A stretch of 64,000 bases of DNA from positions 186,001 to 250,000 of the forward strand of contig MENQ01000011.1 in NCBI GenBank assembly GCA_001768325.1, written 5' to 3'. Positions 35,395 through 44,798 of this stretch are shown piece after piece. The stretch is from Bacteroidetes bacterium GWC2_46_850 (GTDB lineage Bacteria > Bacteroidota > Bacteroidia > Bacteroidales > Dysgonomonadaceae). How positions within the stretch are numbered: position 1 is the stretch's first letter; the number at the start of each line of letters is the position of its first letter. Below the pieces are notes generated by a model. That model saw only the letters and a list, made by a program, of their open reading frames with translations, was not told the DNA's origin and ran no database searches. Made by a program: the position numbers and the translations under genes.

Positions 35395-36996
35395 TTATTT
35401 AGAAGCTGATAAGGTCGTGTCTTTGTATACGATGACTCGCTCGATATATATTTTATGGCCGGTTGAGGCTTCTTCTTTCTTGTCTGAAACCACGATTCTC
35501 AGCGTGTGGTCTCCTTCGGCCAAGTCCATCTTGTGAATGATGTGTTGCCGGTTTCCGTTCCATTTCCCTGCTTCAGTCCGGTGGTAACAGTTGAACTCTC
35601 TGAAAGGTTCACCGTCGATGTAAGCCATGGCTGTTCCCCCGTCGATGTTGTAACTGCCCAGTACCGAGATGCCGGATCCACTGAACTCCACCTCGAAGAT
35701 GTCTCCTGGTGTGGTGGAAACCTTATATAGGTCGTTGTCGCCCTCACCATACCTGAAATCTTCCCAATTACCCTCAATCCGGTACAGGTCAGTGTCGCTC
35801 ATCTGGATGAAGTGAGACATCGACATGTTTGGGAACGCTTGTTCCAACTGACCTGAGAATAAGAGAGGTTGCAACTTCATCCGGTAGATGTCATCTTCCA
35901 GATTTCCTCCGTTTGTCAGGATATTTTCTTCTGCAAACGATTGTGTGAGCGATACTGCTTTGTTAAAAGAGATGTCTGTGTAAAGAAAAGGCTTATCGGC
36001 CATCTCTGGTATGTGAGACTTTAGTTCTTCGTCTATGGCCTCGTATCCTTGGATGATACCCAATACGGCTGCTGCATTGGCCGCGTTGCAATCGGTGTCC
36101 TGCCCGCAGCGAATGGCAATCTCAATGGTCTTCTCCATGTTGTTCTCTCCATAGAGTAGTCCCATAGCGATGTAGGCACCATTGATGGTGGCATCGATGT
36201 TGAAGGGGTGGTAGGGTACACAAAGGTCTGATTCCCCCCATCTGTCCTGCAATATTTGCCAGGTGCTTCTCCAATTTGACGGATCCTGCTCGTACCCATC
36301 TATCACTGTTTGAATCGCTTTAGCGTATTGGCTCTCCGATGGAATCGCTTGGAGTGCTTTTTTTACTACCACTTTTGCATCCTTCTCAAAGAAGGCCAGT
36401 GCGTGCATCGCCGAAACGAACATTCCCCCATAGAGCCCGTCGCCATAGGCCATAATCCGGCCCACGCTGTCAGCCATCAGTGTTGCGGCACGTGGCATGC
36501 CGGGGTTTATAAAGCCGATGTAGTCTGACTCGATTTGGAAATCGATGTCATTTGCATGCATGTTGTAAGCGGGAGCCCCTGAAAGCGGTGGCATGATACC
36601 ATCAAAAAAATTCTTTCTTGCCTGCAGGTTTGCGTGACACAAATTGAACTCCGCATTGGCGAAATCCTCGGCCAGTTTTGAAACCGGTGTTTGCAAGCCC
36701 TGGTTTCTCACCATCGAGCTCATGAAACTCAGTTGACCGTAAATGTCATCTTCGAGCAGAGCTCGTTCTATCATTTCGGGGTACCATATGATTGAGTCTT
36801 CATAGGTGACACTGGCTGCTTTGAATTCCATTCCGATTCCCTTCATCACGCCAATCATTTTCCCAGCCCAGGCTCCTTTTATTTTATCATTCAGTTCTGT
36901 TTTGGATATGACTGCAAAGGATTGCTTCTCTTTGGAGCAGGATAGCAGGCAAATCAATACCCATAGAAATGGTAAAACAATGATACCTCTTTTCAT
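35395..36996 (-). CDS. ADP-ribosylglycohydrolase-family lipoprotein with C-terminal beta-sandwich
   Basis: A 533-residue lipoprotein (lipobox ICLLSC). Residues 35-340 are a helical ADP-ribosylglycohydrolase-like domain: IKGAWAGKMIG, ALLEDDIYGQ, ANDIDFQIESDYIGFINPG and GQDTDCNAANAAAVLG, which keep the acidic metal-ligand positions. The C-terminal 140 residues (ISVLGSYNIDGGTAMAYIDG; HTLRIVVSDKK) form a carbohydrate-binding-like beta-sandwich. An extracytoplasmic location makes ADP-ribosyl-protein an unlikely substrate; a glycan or nucleoside-sugar bond is more plausible. It has its own -7 box 139 bases upstream, so the distal half of the locus may be transcribed independently. Confidence 0.85.
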   Translation of the reverse strand: MKRGIIVLPFLWVLICLLSCSKEKQSFAVISKTELNDKIKGAWAGKMIGVMKGIGMEFKAASVTYEDSIIWYPEMIERALLEDDIYGQLSFMSSMVRNQGLQTPVSKLAEDFANAEFNLCHANLQARKNFFDGIMPPLSGAPAYNMHANDIDFQIESDYIGFINPGMPRAATLMADSVGRIMAYGDGLYGGMFVSAMHALAFFEKDAKVVVKKALQAIPSESQYAKAIQTVIDGYEQDPSNWRSTWQILQDRWGESDLCVPYHPFNIDATINGAYIAMGLLYGENNMEKTIEIAIRCGQDTDCNAANAAAVLGIIQGYEAIDEELKSHIPEMADKPFLYTDISFNKAVSLTQSFAEENILTNGGNLEDDIYRMKLQPLLFSGQLEQAFPNMSMSHFIQMSDTDLYRIEGNWEDFRYGEGDNDLYKVSTTPGDIFEVEFSGSGISVLGSYNIDGGTAMAYIDGEPFREFNCYHRTEAGKWNGNRQHIIHKMDLAEGDHTLRIVVSDKKEEASTGHKIYIERVIVYKDTTLSASK

Positions 36997-37212
36997 TTTG
37001 TTTGCTGTTTACTTGTTGAGGCTTCTATCATGTGCGAATTGTTGGTAACTGTTTATCAACACCGTCTACCATGATATATGCTGGTTAAAAAAAAGTTGTC
37101 CAGGCTCTGTATGCAACTAAATCAAAGTTGGTACCAAAGGTAACACAAATCTTCTTTTTAATCAGGTACAAAACCCGGACAACTAACTCATTCATTAACT
37201 CCGAATCTCATT
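36997..37212. other. Internal regulatory gap within the locus
   Basis: 216 bases without a gene between the DUF5018 stop and the ADP-ribosylglycohydrolase-family start. It holds a -7 box at 37135-37142 and a distant 7-bp stem GGACAAC (37177-37183) / GTTGTCC (37095-37101). On the minus strand the inner arm is followed by eight T, a feature of intrinsic terminators, but the 75-base loop makes that uncertain. Confidence 0.55.
37135..37142 (-). promoter_or_regulatory. Candidate internal promoter (-7 box) of the distal locus
   Basis: The minus strand reads TACCTTTG, an exact TAnnTTTG match. The predicted leader is about 135 bases, ending at the ATG at 36996. No clear -33 element. Confidence 0.55.
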
Positions 37213-38880
37213 TTACATGTCGATACAGTCGAACTGTACGCAAACAACACATCCGTTGGTGAACATGAAATAGAGATACATATAATATCCGTCATTTGAA
37301 ACCTTCAGGATAGAATCACCCGTACCATTTGCATTGGTGCCGCCATTGTCCTTGCCTCCATAGGTACCGATAGGTGTTGCCCAGATCGGTTCGGTGAAGG
37401 TGGTCACCGCATTGGCATCGTGCAAATAAACCTTGTCGTCGCTACCCCATGTAAAGGAGTTGATCGACATGTTTACAGCGTAAGGATTGCCGTTGAAGAC
37501 AGTGTAGTCGGCCGAATTCTGAATCCAGTTGCCACTGATCTCGGGACCCTGGGCTTTGATGGTATTGGTTTTACCGTCTACCCATGCGAACTTCCTCGGT
37601 GTGGCATAGTAAGAAACGAAGTAGTCGGCTGTAAGATCGGTGGGATCGGTTGCAACAATGTCGGCATTGTTGTTCCAGGCACCTTCAATGCCATTGATGG
37701 CAATGATCTCGGGTACTTGTGAGAGCAACGCACCATCTTTCACCTGCCAGCGGGCGAAGCTTTTTCCCGCACCCATCAATGCTGCGGTGATAATTGCATC
37801 ACCATCCAAGTTCCCTTTCACCGAAAGTTTACGGCCAATGGCTGTGCTTCCGCTTGCTGACCAGTCGATGTAGAGCTCAGGAGCACTGTTGACCCCTTTA
37901 AATCTCCACACCTTGTAGGTACCGGCATTGGGAGCCAGGTTGCTTATGAGGATGTTGTCAGCATCGTCCGCAGTGGCGAAGAAGTTGGTGAGGCCGCCCT
38001 GGATCGATCCCATATTGGGCATTGTACCCACTTTTGCTCCTGTCTTTCGATCGAGCAACATGCCGGGTTCATTTCGGGTGTTTACTACCACGTAATCCTT
38101 TGTTACTGCCAAGCTGGTAGTGTTGTGTAGAGTTGTGATACCCAGGTCGGACTGCAGTTTCTTAGTCCAAAGGATCTTGGCGCTTCCGTTGCGCATACCC
38201 CTTTCTACTTTGTTGGGTACATCCTTGCGAACCGTATAAACTGTTTTGTCAATACCATTTTGAGCGGTAACGGTCAGGGTAACGTCTTCGTCATAATTGA
38301 GTGCTGTGTTTCGAGGATCGGGATTGATGGTGGCGCCGTGCGAGATACTCATCTCAGCCAGTACTTCACCGATTGGATCAATCGAGATGAGAGAGATCAA
38401 TTTATTCTCCTCGTCGATGATACCCGATATGCCTAGCGAATTCAGACTGAAGTCCGTGATGCGGGCTTCGGCGCTTTTGCGTATTTCAGCCACGACCTTA
38501 TAGTCCTTTTTCGTTTTGGTCTGGTCTGTTATTGTGATGAAGTTCTCTTTTGTCAGATCCATGTAGAGTAACGCTGGAGAAATCGTCACATTGTCATCCA
38601 AATTAGCCACAACCCTCACTTTCTTCAGTGCATCCATTGTCAGCACGTTGTTGGAGGTGCGAGGATAGTTATAGGGAAATACAAGTGTGATGGTGCTGTT
38701 CTCGTAATCAATTTCGCTAGAAAAATTGTTTTCTGAGCTTTCATCTCCGTAAAAGGAGGCACTGAGGCTGTTGATCCCATATCGCGAAAGCGAAGGCGTA
38801 AGATCTTCCACCTGCTGACATCCGCCAAGAATGATCATCAATGCAGTAAGTGTCGCCAGTATTGAATATATTTTTTTCAT
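37213..38880 (-). CDS. DUF5018 lipoprotein, likely surface glycan-binding
   Basis: A 555-residue lipoprotein (lipobox LGGCQQ). The N-terminal 210 residues are two Ig-like domains of DUF5018 type (ITDFSLNSLGISGIIDEENKLISL; DVTLTVTAQNGIDKTVYTV). The C-terminal 330 residues contain repeated strands (LLDRKTGAKVG, YKVWRFKGVNSAPELYIDW, FAWVDGKTNTIKAQG), suggestive of a propeller-like fold. It sits directly after SusD by 15 bases, the position of surface glycan-binding proteins (SusE/F) in polysaccharide loci. Binding of the substrate at the cell surface is the likely job; no catalytic motif was found. Confidence 0.83.
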   Translation of the reverse strand: MKKIYSILATLTALMIILGGCQQVEDLTPSLSRYGINSLSASFYGDESSENNFSSEIDYENSTITLVFPYNYPRTSNNVLTMDALKKVRVVANLDDNVTISPALLYMDLTKENFITITDQTKTKKDYKVVAEIRKSAEARITDFSLNSLGISGIIDEENKLISLISIDPIGEVLAEMSISHGATINPDPRNTALNYDEDVTLTVTAQNGIDKTVYTVRKDVPNKVERGMRNGSAKILWTKKLQSDLGITTLHNTTSLAVTKDYVVVNTRNEPGMLLDRKTGAKVGTMPNMGSIQGGLTNFFATADDADNILISNLAPNAGTYKVWRFKGVNSAPELYIDWSASGSTAIGRKLSVKGNLDGDAIITAALMGAGKSFARWQVKDGALLSQVPEIIAINGIEGAWNNNADIVATDPTDLTADYFVSYYATPRKFAWVDGKTNTIKAQGPEISGNWIQNSADYTVFNGNPYAVNMSINSFTWGSDDKVYLHDANAVTTFTEPIWATPIGTYGGKDNGGTNANGTGDSILKVSNDGYYMYLYFMFTNGCVVCVQFDCIDM

Positions 38881-38895
38881 GCGGTTCTATTTTTT

Positions 38896-40515
38896 TTATT
38901 TCCAACTGTCATATTGTTCAATCAGTGAGTTGTTTGCCAACTCTGCATCGGGGATTGGGAGGATATAGTTCTTCGCGGAGAACTTTCGGTCCTGATAATC
39001 CACATCGATGTATTCATAGTTGTCGCCAACAATCTTGAATCCGTGGGCACGGGTATTGTTGTATTCGATGTGTGCTAGCTCCCATCTTCTCATGTCCCAG
39101 AAGAGATGACCTTCATATGCCAATTCCACTTTCCGTTCGTTTCTGTAATCGTTGAACCATTCATTACCGGAGGAGTTCTTAGCTGGCAGGTTTACACGGG
39201 CGCGGACCTCATTCATCGCATCTCTTGCCTCACTCATCTTGTTGAGTCGGAAGGCAGCTTCCGCCTTGTTAAGCAATACTTCTGCGTAACGGATCTCCAC
39301 CCAGCTCTGGGTACTTGGTATACCTTTTACATCGATCAGCGATTCGTCCATTAGTTTTTTCAAGTAATAACCTGTGGTGGTAAGTCCGTAGCTGTAGGGT
39401 TGTTCCCTGTATGCCATGAAGGTACCATTGGTCCCGTTCACCGAGTTTTGCATCACCTTTCCTTTCCAGGTGCTCCCCGGATAGATTACAGTGGCTTTGA
39501 AACGCGGTTCCAGATCTTCGTAGGGAGGGCGGGTGGCGTTGGCGGTATAGTAGGGTGTCCAGTCCATTTTGGTTCCGTCGGCTTTTTCATAACTCTCCAC
39601 CATTTCCTGGGTGGGCGTTCCAAGTCCTCCGAACTCGTACCCATCGCTCAAGGGCACGTAATCCTTGTCGAAGGTGTGATTGGGTCCCAGAATGTTATAC
39701 TTGAACTCAAGGATTGTTTCCTTATTGCTTCCCTTCCAAGCTTGGGTATAGTCATCCACCAGTTCAAATTTCCCTGATTTCACCACTGCATCTGCAGCGT
39801 CATAGGCCGATTGCCAGCGTTCTGCAAATAGCATGGCTCTCGATTTGAATGCCAGAGCCGCATACTTGGTCACTCTTCCGTTGTCTTGTCCTGTCCACGA
39901 TTCAGGCAGGTTGGCGATGGCAAAATCGAGGTCGCTCTCGATAAGATCCCATGTTGCTTCGCTTGAACTGCGTGCTTTGTCCTTTTCCATCTCTTCAATG
40001 GAGGTATAAAGGATCACGCCGTCGTGACGCCTTGCCAGTTGGAAGTAGATGAAACTACGAAAGAAGAGCACTTGGGCTTTCCACTTTGTGTTCACTTCTT
40101 CGGGGAACTGACCGTATTGTTCCATGGAGTGAAGGAATTCATTCATCCTGCGTATCTTGTTGTAGGCATCGCTCCAAACACTGTAGAATCCCCCAGTAGC
40201 AGTGGTGATCAGGTTCGGGTCAAAAACATAGTTGTTGGGATGACCTGCTTTGTGTCCTGCCGCATAGGAACCATATTTAAAGGTGTTGGTGAAGCTCTCA
40301 GACAGGTTTCCACTGGCTTGTGCCGACCCGAACTGACCATACTGGTTCAGGTAAGTATAAAAACCATTTATATAGAGATCCACGCTCGACTCATCCTCCC
40401 AAATCACTTTGTCGGTCAGTTTATCAGTAGGAGTCAGGTCCAGCCAATCCGTGCAACTGCTGAAGATGATCACAGCAGTGGTCAGGTAGAGTAAAGTCCT
40501 TAATATTTTTTTCAT
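38896..40515 (-). CDS. SusD/RagB-family lipoprotein of the large locus
   Basis: A 539-residue surface lipoprotein (lipobox IFSSCT) with the SusD start DWLDLTPTDKLTDKVIWEDESSVDLYINGFY. The helical TPR region includes FFRSFIYFQLARRHDGV and ALAFKSRAMLFAE, and the C-terminus has WVEIRYAEVLLNKAEAAFRL and ARVNLPA...NDYRNERKVELAYEGHLFWDMRRW, both diagnostic for the RagB/SusD family. It forms the substrate-binding lid of the SusC transporter 20 bases upstream. The sequence is of the classical SusD_RagB type, unlike the SusD-like_2 protein at 2352. Confidence 0.95.
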   Translation of the reverse strand: MKKILRTLLYLTTAVIIFSSCTDWLDLTPTDKLTDKVIWEDESSVDLYINGFYTYLNQYGQFGSAQASGNLSESFTNTFKYGSYAAGHKAGHPNNYVFDPNLITTATGGFYSVWSDAYNKIRRMNEFLHSMEQYGQFPEEVNTKWKAQVLFFRSFIYFQLARRHDGVILYTSIEEMEKDKARSSSEATWDLIESDLDFAIANLPESWTGQDNGRVTKYAALAFKSRAMLFAERWQSAYDAADAVVKSGKFELVDDYTQAWKGSNKETILEFKYNILGPNHTFDKDYVPLSDGYEFGGLGTPTQEMVESYEKADGTKMDWTPYYTANATRPPYEDLEPRFKATVIYPGSTWKGKVMQNSVNGTNGTFMAYREQPYSYGLTTTGYYLKKLMDESLIDVKGIPSTQSWVEIRYAEVLLNKAEAAFRLNKMSEARDAMNEVRARVNLPAKNSSGNEWFNDYRNERKVELAYEGHLFWDMRRWELAHIEYNNTRAHGFKIVGDNYEYIDVDYQDRKFSAKNYILPIPDAELANNSLIEQYDSWK

Positions 40516-40535
40516 TTTCTGTCAGTTTAAAGTGA

Positions 40536-43500
40536 TTATAATGAGAAGTTAAGCCCGAAAGAAAGGGTTTTCTGCTGCGGGTAGTATCCGTTGTTCACTC
40601 CGGGTTGTTCCGGGTCGATGTTGTACTTTGTCAGTCCACTGAAAGTAAAGAGGTTGGAACCTTCCATAAAGAGCCTGATTTTATCTACACCCGCTTTGCG
40701 TGTGAGGGAATTTGGAATGGTATATCCCAGCTGGAATGATTTTACGCGGAGATAGTTCCCGTTTCTGTACCAGAAAGTCGATGAGTAGGCGTTGTTTGTG
40801 CTGACCGTCACGAGTGAAAGGCGAGGAAATTCCGCATTCTGATTGTCGGGTCGCCAGGAATTTTCGGGAACAAACACCGGAGTGTTGCCTCCGTGATAGA
40901 ACATCCGGGTAAATACGGTGTTATCCATCACACCCGAAGAGTAGACACCTGTCAGTGCAACAGTACGTCCCAAACCCGATTGCAGCAGGATATCGAAGTC
41001 GAATCCCTTCCAATCACCGTTCAGGTTAAGCGAAGTCTGAAATTTTGCATAGGGGCTTTTTCCCACGTATCCCATGTCTTGTGCATAGGTGATTTTGCCA
41101 TCTCCGTTCCGGTCTTTGTACTTGATGTAACCGGGCAATACCGGTGAACCTGGAATGGTTGCAGCATTATCGATTTCCTCCTGTGTCTGGAAGAGGCCTT
41201 CGGAAATGAATCCAAGCTGTGAGCCCACCTCTTTGCCAGTCAGTTTGAGATAATCGGGGGTGTTCTCCGAGTCGCCTGCATAGTAGAGCCACTTGCGGTT
41301 GGCCAGGGTTCCGATCCACTTCACACCATAACGGAAGTCTCCGATCTTGTTGTTGTGCGTGATGGTGAAGTCAAATCCCCTGTAGTCAATCTTGTTGACA
41401 TTGTCGGTGCTGAAATAATACCCACCCATGGATGGAGGATAAGAGCCGCCCACGCTGGCCAGCAAATCATACTGATACTTATAGAATACATCCAGTTCCA
41501 CACCGAGTAAGCCTCTCCAAGCCATGAACTCGACGCCGGCATTGTAGGTGATCGCTTTGGCCCAGGAGAGATAGGGATTGCCGAGCGTACCGGAATAGAT
41601 CATGCTTTGTGCCTGGTTGTTTAAAATCAGCGCGTTGGATGAGATGTTCATCAGGTTCAGATACTGAAAAGCACTCACGGCTGACGTGGCTGTTTTTCCG
41701 ATACCGCCTCTTAGCTTGAGGTTATCGATCCAGTCAGCCTGGAACCATTCCTCGTTGTTCATTCTCCATCCTGCAGAGACTGCAGGCAGGTTGACCCATT
41801 GTGAGCCGGCCATTCCACTAAAGAGATAACTACCGTCGCGGCGAAGAGATGCTTCCAGCAAATAACGGTTGTCATAATCGTAATTGAGCCTTCCCACGAA
41901 ACCGACCAGACGCGATTGGCCGCTGCCACCGGAGATGGAAGGAACTCTCTCTTCCCCGTTGCCTGTGGTGTTGGTGATCATGTCCAATTCATCCAGACTA
42001 AGGAAGTTCAGGCCATAGCCTGTGGCTCCCAGGGTATTGGAAAAAGCATTCCGAGTTTCGGCAAGACCGAAGAGATTGATTTTGTGCTTGTCGAACTGAC
42101 GGTCGTAGGTAAAGCTCGATTGTGTAACCACGTTGGTGGAACTGTGTGCACTTTCCGTCAGGGCCGTGTTCCCCGAGTTATTTTTGAAAGAGGTGTAGCT
42201 GATAGCCTCGGTGGTAGCCACTGGTAAAGCCCCCATCATCGTCTCGAAGGGTATCGTGAGCGATTTGTTGAACTGGAAGAACTTGTCATAGGCTCCCATG
42301 AATTTCAGGCTCAGCCCCTCCATCCAGGGGGCATCGTAGTTGAGCGAGAAGTTAGTCTGGATCGTGGTGTTCCTTGGCCTATTGTAACCCGACTGGTAGA
42401 TCGCTGCGAGCGGGCTTACAGGTGAAGAGGCGGTACGCGTGGAAGTGTAATACTCCTTTCCATCGTTACCCACAATCGTTTTGGGTATATAAGGGAGCGC
42501 TCTTACTGCCTGTTGGGGAATGTTGTGCCAGTCGTTGGGGTCAGCCGAATAGTTAGGGCGGTCATGTTCGTCTAGACGCCCAGCTACGTTCATTATCAGG
42601 CTGAGGTTGTCGGTGATCTTGGCATCGATGTTGGCCCTCATGTTGTAACGGGTATAATTGAAATTGTCCACGTTACCCTTCTGTTGAAAAGCACTCAATG
42701 AAGAGAAGAATTTCACCTTTTCGGTACCACCTGTGGCACTCACGTTGTGGTTCATGTTTCTTCCTATGCCGAATACTTCGTCGTACCAGTTGGTGTTGCC
42801 CCAGCCATCGACTCCAGCTTTCATCTTTTCTACTTGCGCCGAAGTGAATACAGGGTCATCACCATCCATCTCCCGGGCCATATTGTACCAGTAAGCATAT
42901 CCCGGACCGTCGAGCCACTTGATCTGGTTGGCGTTTTGGCTGATACCATAGTTGCCGTTGTAGGAAATACCCAGTGTTCCATCCTTACCCCGTTTGGTGG
43001 TGACAATGACCACGGAGGTGGCATTCAACCCGTATACGGAGGCAGAAGTAGCATCCTTGAGGATAGATATGGATTCGATCTCATTGGGATCAATCTCGTT
43101 GATGCTTCTGATTACACCATCCACGATATAGGTGGCACCTTCACCTCTTACGAGCAATGAGGCACCATCTTGTCCTGGTTGCCCCGACTGTTGCAGGGAG
43201 GTGACACCGGCTACCCTGGCTCCCAACACGTTGGTTACACCCACCACGGGAGCCTTGATAAGTTCTGTATCTGAGAGGGTCGAAACAGCGCCTGTTACAC
43301 TGGTCCTGCGTTGTGTGCCATAGCCCACTACAATGACCTCATCCAGTAGCTCGGTATCCGCTTGCATGGTTACATTGACAAAATTCCTCCCGTTAAGGGG
43401 AACTTCCAGTTCTTTGAAACCAACATAAGAAAAGAGCAGCGTGCTGCTTGTTGATGGTACTGATAAGTTGAATTCACCGTCAATGTCTGTAACGGTACCT

Positions 43501-43685
43501 TGACGAGTATTCTTGAGTACGACGTTTACGCCAATCAGAGTTTCCCCTGTCGCATCCACTACCTTTCCTCTCACATTGACCTGCGCATAAGTGATCAGTG
43601 TTGAGAGAATGAAGAGCGTAAGGAACAGTCCCCGTAAGGAGCTGTATCTCCATTTAATAGATCGGTTTTTGCTTTTCATTTGCAT
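40536..43685 (-). CDS. SusC/RagA-family TonB-linked transporter of the large locus
   Basis: A TonB-dependent outer-membrane importer of 1049 residues (1047 if the second ATG at 43679 is used). Order of parts: signal peptide to YAQ, CarboxypepD_reg-like domain VNVRGKVVDATGETLIGVNV (residues 36-115), TonB-box/plug with LLDEVIVVGYGTQRRTSVTGAVS, the plug ARVAGVTSLQQSGQPGQDGASLLVRG and SILKDATSASVYG, then a 22-strand barrel ending in LSFGLNFSL. It would pull oligosaccharide bound by the SusD partner into the periplasm. It starts 24 bases after the DUF4434 stop, so it belongs to the AGE-headed operon. Confidence 0.95.
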   Translation of the reverse strand: MQMKSKNRSIKWRYSSLRGLFLTLFILSTLITYAQVNVRGKVVDATGETLIGVNVVLKNTRQGTVTDIDGEFNLSVPSTSSTLLFSYVGFKELEVPLNGRNFVNVTMQADTELLDEVIVVGYGTQRRTSVTGAVSTLSDTELIKAPVVGVTNVLGARVAGVTSLQQSGQPGQDGASLLVRGEGATYIVDGVIRSINEIDPNEIESISILKDATSASVYGLNATSVVIVTTKRGKDGTLGISYNGNYGISQNANQIKWLDGPGYAYWYNMAREMDGDDPVFTSAQVEKMKAGVDGWGNTNWYDEVFGIGRNMNHNVSATGGTEKVKFFSSLSAFQQKGNVDNFNYTRYNMRANIDAKITDNLSLIMNVAGRLDEHDRPNYSADPNDWHNIPQQAVRALPYIPKTIVGNDGKEYYTSTRTASSPVSPLAAIYQSGYNRPRNTTIQTNFSLNYDAPWMEGLSLKFMGAYDKFFQFNKSLTIPFETMMGALPVATTEAISYTSFKNNSGNTALTESAHSSTNVVTQSSFTYDRQFDKHKINLFGLAETRNAFSNTLGATGYGLNFLSLDELDMITNTTGNGEERVPSISGGSGQSRLVGFVGRLNYDYDNRYLLEASLRRDGSYLFSGMAGSQWVNLPAVSAGWRMNNEEWFQADWIDNLKLRGGIGKTATSAVSAFQYLNLMNISSNALILNNQAQSMIYSGTLGNPYLSWAKAITYNAGVEFMAWRGLLGVELDVFYKYQYDLLASVGGSYPPSMGGYYFSTDNVNKIDYRGFDFTITHNNKIGDFRYGVKWIGTLANRKWLYYAGDSENTPDYLKLTGKEVGSQLGFISEGLFQTQEEIDNAATIPGSPVLPGYIKYKDRNGDGKITYAQDMGYVGKSPYAKFQTSLNLNGDWKGFDFDILLQSGLGRTVALTGVYSSGVMDNTVFTRMFYHGGNTPVFVPENSWRPDNQNAEFPRLSLVTVSTNNAYSSTFWYRNGNYLRVKSFQLGYTIPNSLTRKAGVDKIRLFMEGSNLFTFSGLTKYNIDPEQPGVNNGYYPQQKTLSFGLNFSL

Positions 43686-43709
43686 TTGTTTTTGTAATTA
43701 CTGTTATTT

Positions 43710-44798
43710 TTAGATGGTGAAATGTTCTCTGTATCTTTCATAAAGGAATTTCGCCTGTGGATAAGTTGAGTTAGGACTCATAAAATGTGAAAATTCGAAC
43801 GTAATGGCGTCTTCCATGCCGGCTAATCTTGCAGCTTCAAGTTTAAGCAACAGTTTTTCCCATTTGATTGGAAGAAAGCGGATGGGCATATCGCGGTCAA
43901 ATGATTCGATGTTTGTCCAACATCGCATTTGATGGGCATCTGCCAACTTTTTATTCACTTCCAGATAATCGGCCAGTTCATGATAATTGACCTGTCCGTC
44001 CTGAAATGCAAGAATGTCTATGGCGCCTTCCACATTTGTTAGAATCTCATCCCACTCTTTTTCGTGCTCCTGCACTGAGATTGCGCTGTCGCCGCTCATT
44101 ACCTGATCTGTTTTGACTCCATGGATATAGGGTGAGACCAAGGTGGTAAGATTACCCGACACTTTCTTTGCATGTTTCCCAACCTCTGCATATATTTTCG
44201 ACATGTTCTTTGTCCGCCTGCTGATCTCTTGTGAGAGGTACCATCCTTTAAAAGATGGATGATGGCCATACTTTGCCCAAACCTCATCGATCAGTCTCAA
44301 ATTGAGATCAATCTCTTTCTGGAATTGCCCCTCAATCCAATAGCGTCCTGAATCATACATGCCGAACATGAAGTTCATGTGGTGTTTATCGGCAAGTGTA
44401 AGAAACATTTCTGTCAGGTCAACGGGTGGATAGTAGACATCTTCCGTTTTTAGAATTGATTCAAAGGGAGAGGCGATCCACCAACCCAGTCCGGAACGAA
44501 TCATCACAACTGTGTTGATTCCGATCTCCTTCATCGATTGAAAATCCCGATCCCATTCCTTCACTCCCCAATTCTGATGTGGAATATCCCAGCTCACTTC
44601 ATCCAGAAATGTGGCATGTATGGGCATTCCTTTAAAAATACCGGGAGTTTCAAACCTTTTGTTCGAGAGGAGGTCATTTTTTTTAGCAAGCTCCACCCCT
44701 TTTTCTGTGGCATAGTTGCCACTGTGCAATGATTGTGCAGCGAGTACTCCAGCCGATCCCAAAACTGCACTTTTGATAAAATTTCTTCTGCTTTTCAT
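43710..44798 (-). CDS. DUF4434 protein, Tat-exported (paralogue B)
   Basis: A 362-residue protein of DUF4434 with a twin-arginine signal MKSRRNFIKSAVLGSAG and no lipobox, so it is probably soluble in the periplasm, in contrast to the lipid-anchored paralogue A. Shared blocks are FLDEVSWDIPHQNWGVKEWDRDF, VVMIRSGLGWW, FMFGMYDSGRYW, GWYLSQEISR, ISVQEHEKEWDEI and CWTNIESFDRDMPIRFLPI, nearly word-for-word. The candidate acidic residues at both sites are retained. Its start overlaps the AGE epimerase stop (ATGA), so the two are coupled. Different localisation of two paralogues in one locus suggests sequential action on the same type of linkage. Confidence 0.87.
   Translation of the reverse strand: MKSRRNFIKSAVLGSAGVLAAQSLHSGNYATEKGVELAKKNDLLSNKRFETPGIFKGMPIHATFLDEVSWDIPHQNWGVKEWDRDFQSMKEIGINTVVMIRSGLGWWIASPFESILKTEDVYYPPVDLTEMFLTLADKHHMNFMFGMYDSGRYWIEGQFQKEIDLNLRLIDEVWAKYGHHPSFKGWYLSQEISRRTKNMSKIYAEVGKHAKKVSGNLTTLVSPYIHGVKTDQVMSGDSAISVQEHEKEWDEILTNVEGAIDILAFQDGQVNYHELADYLEVNKKLADAHQMRCWTNIESFDRDMPIRFLPIKWEKLLLKLEAARLAGMEDAITFEFSHFMSPNSTYPQAKFLYERYREHFTI

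Noticed and set aside
37095-37183. Intrinsic terminator with stem GTTGTCC/GGACAAC
   Set aside because: The loop is 75 bases and the stem only 7; a T-tract follows, but the fold is too weak to call a terminator.
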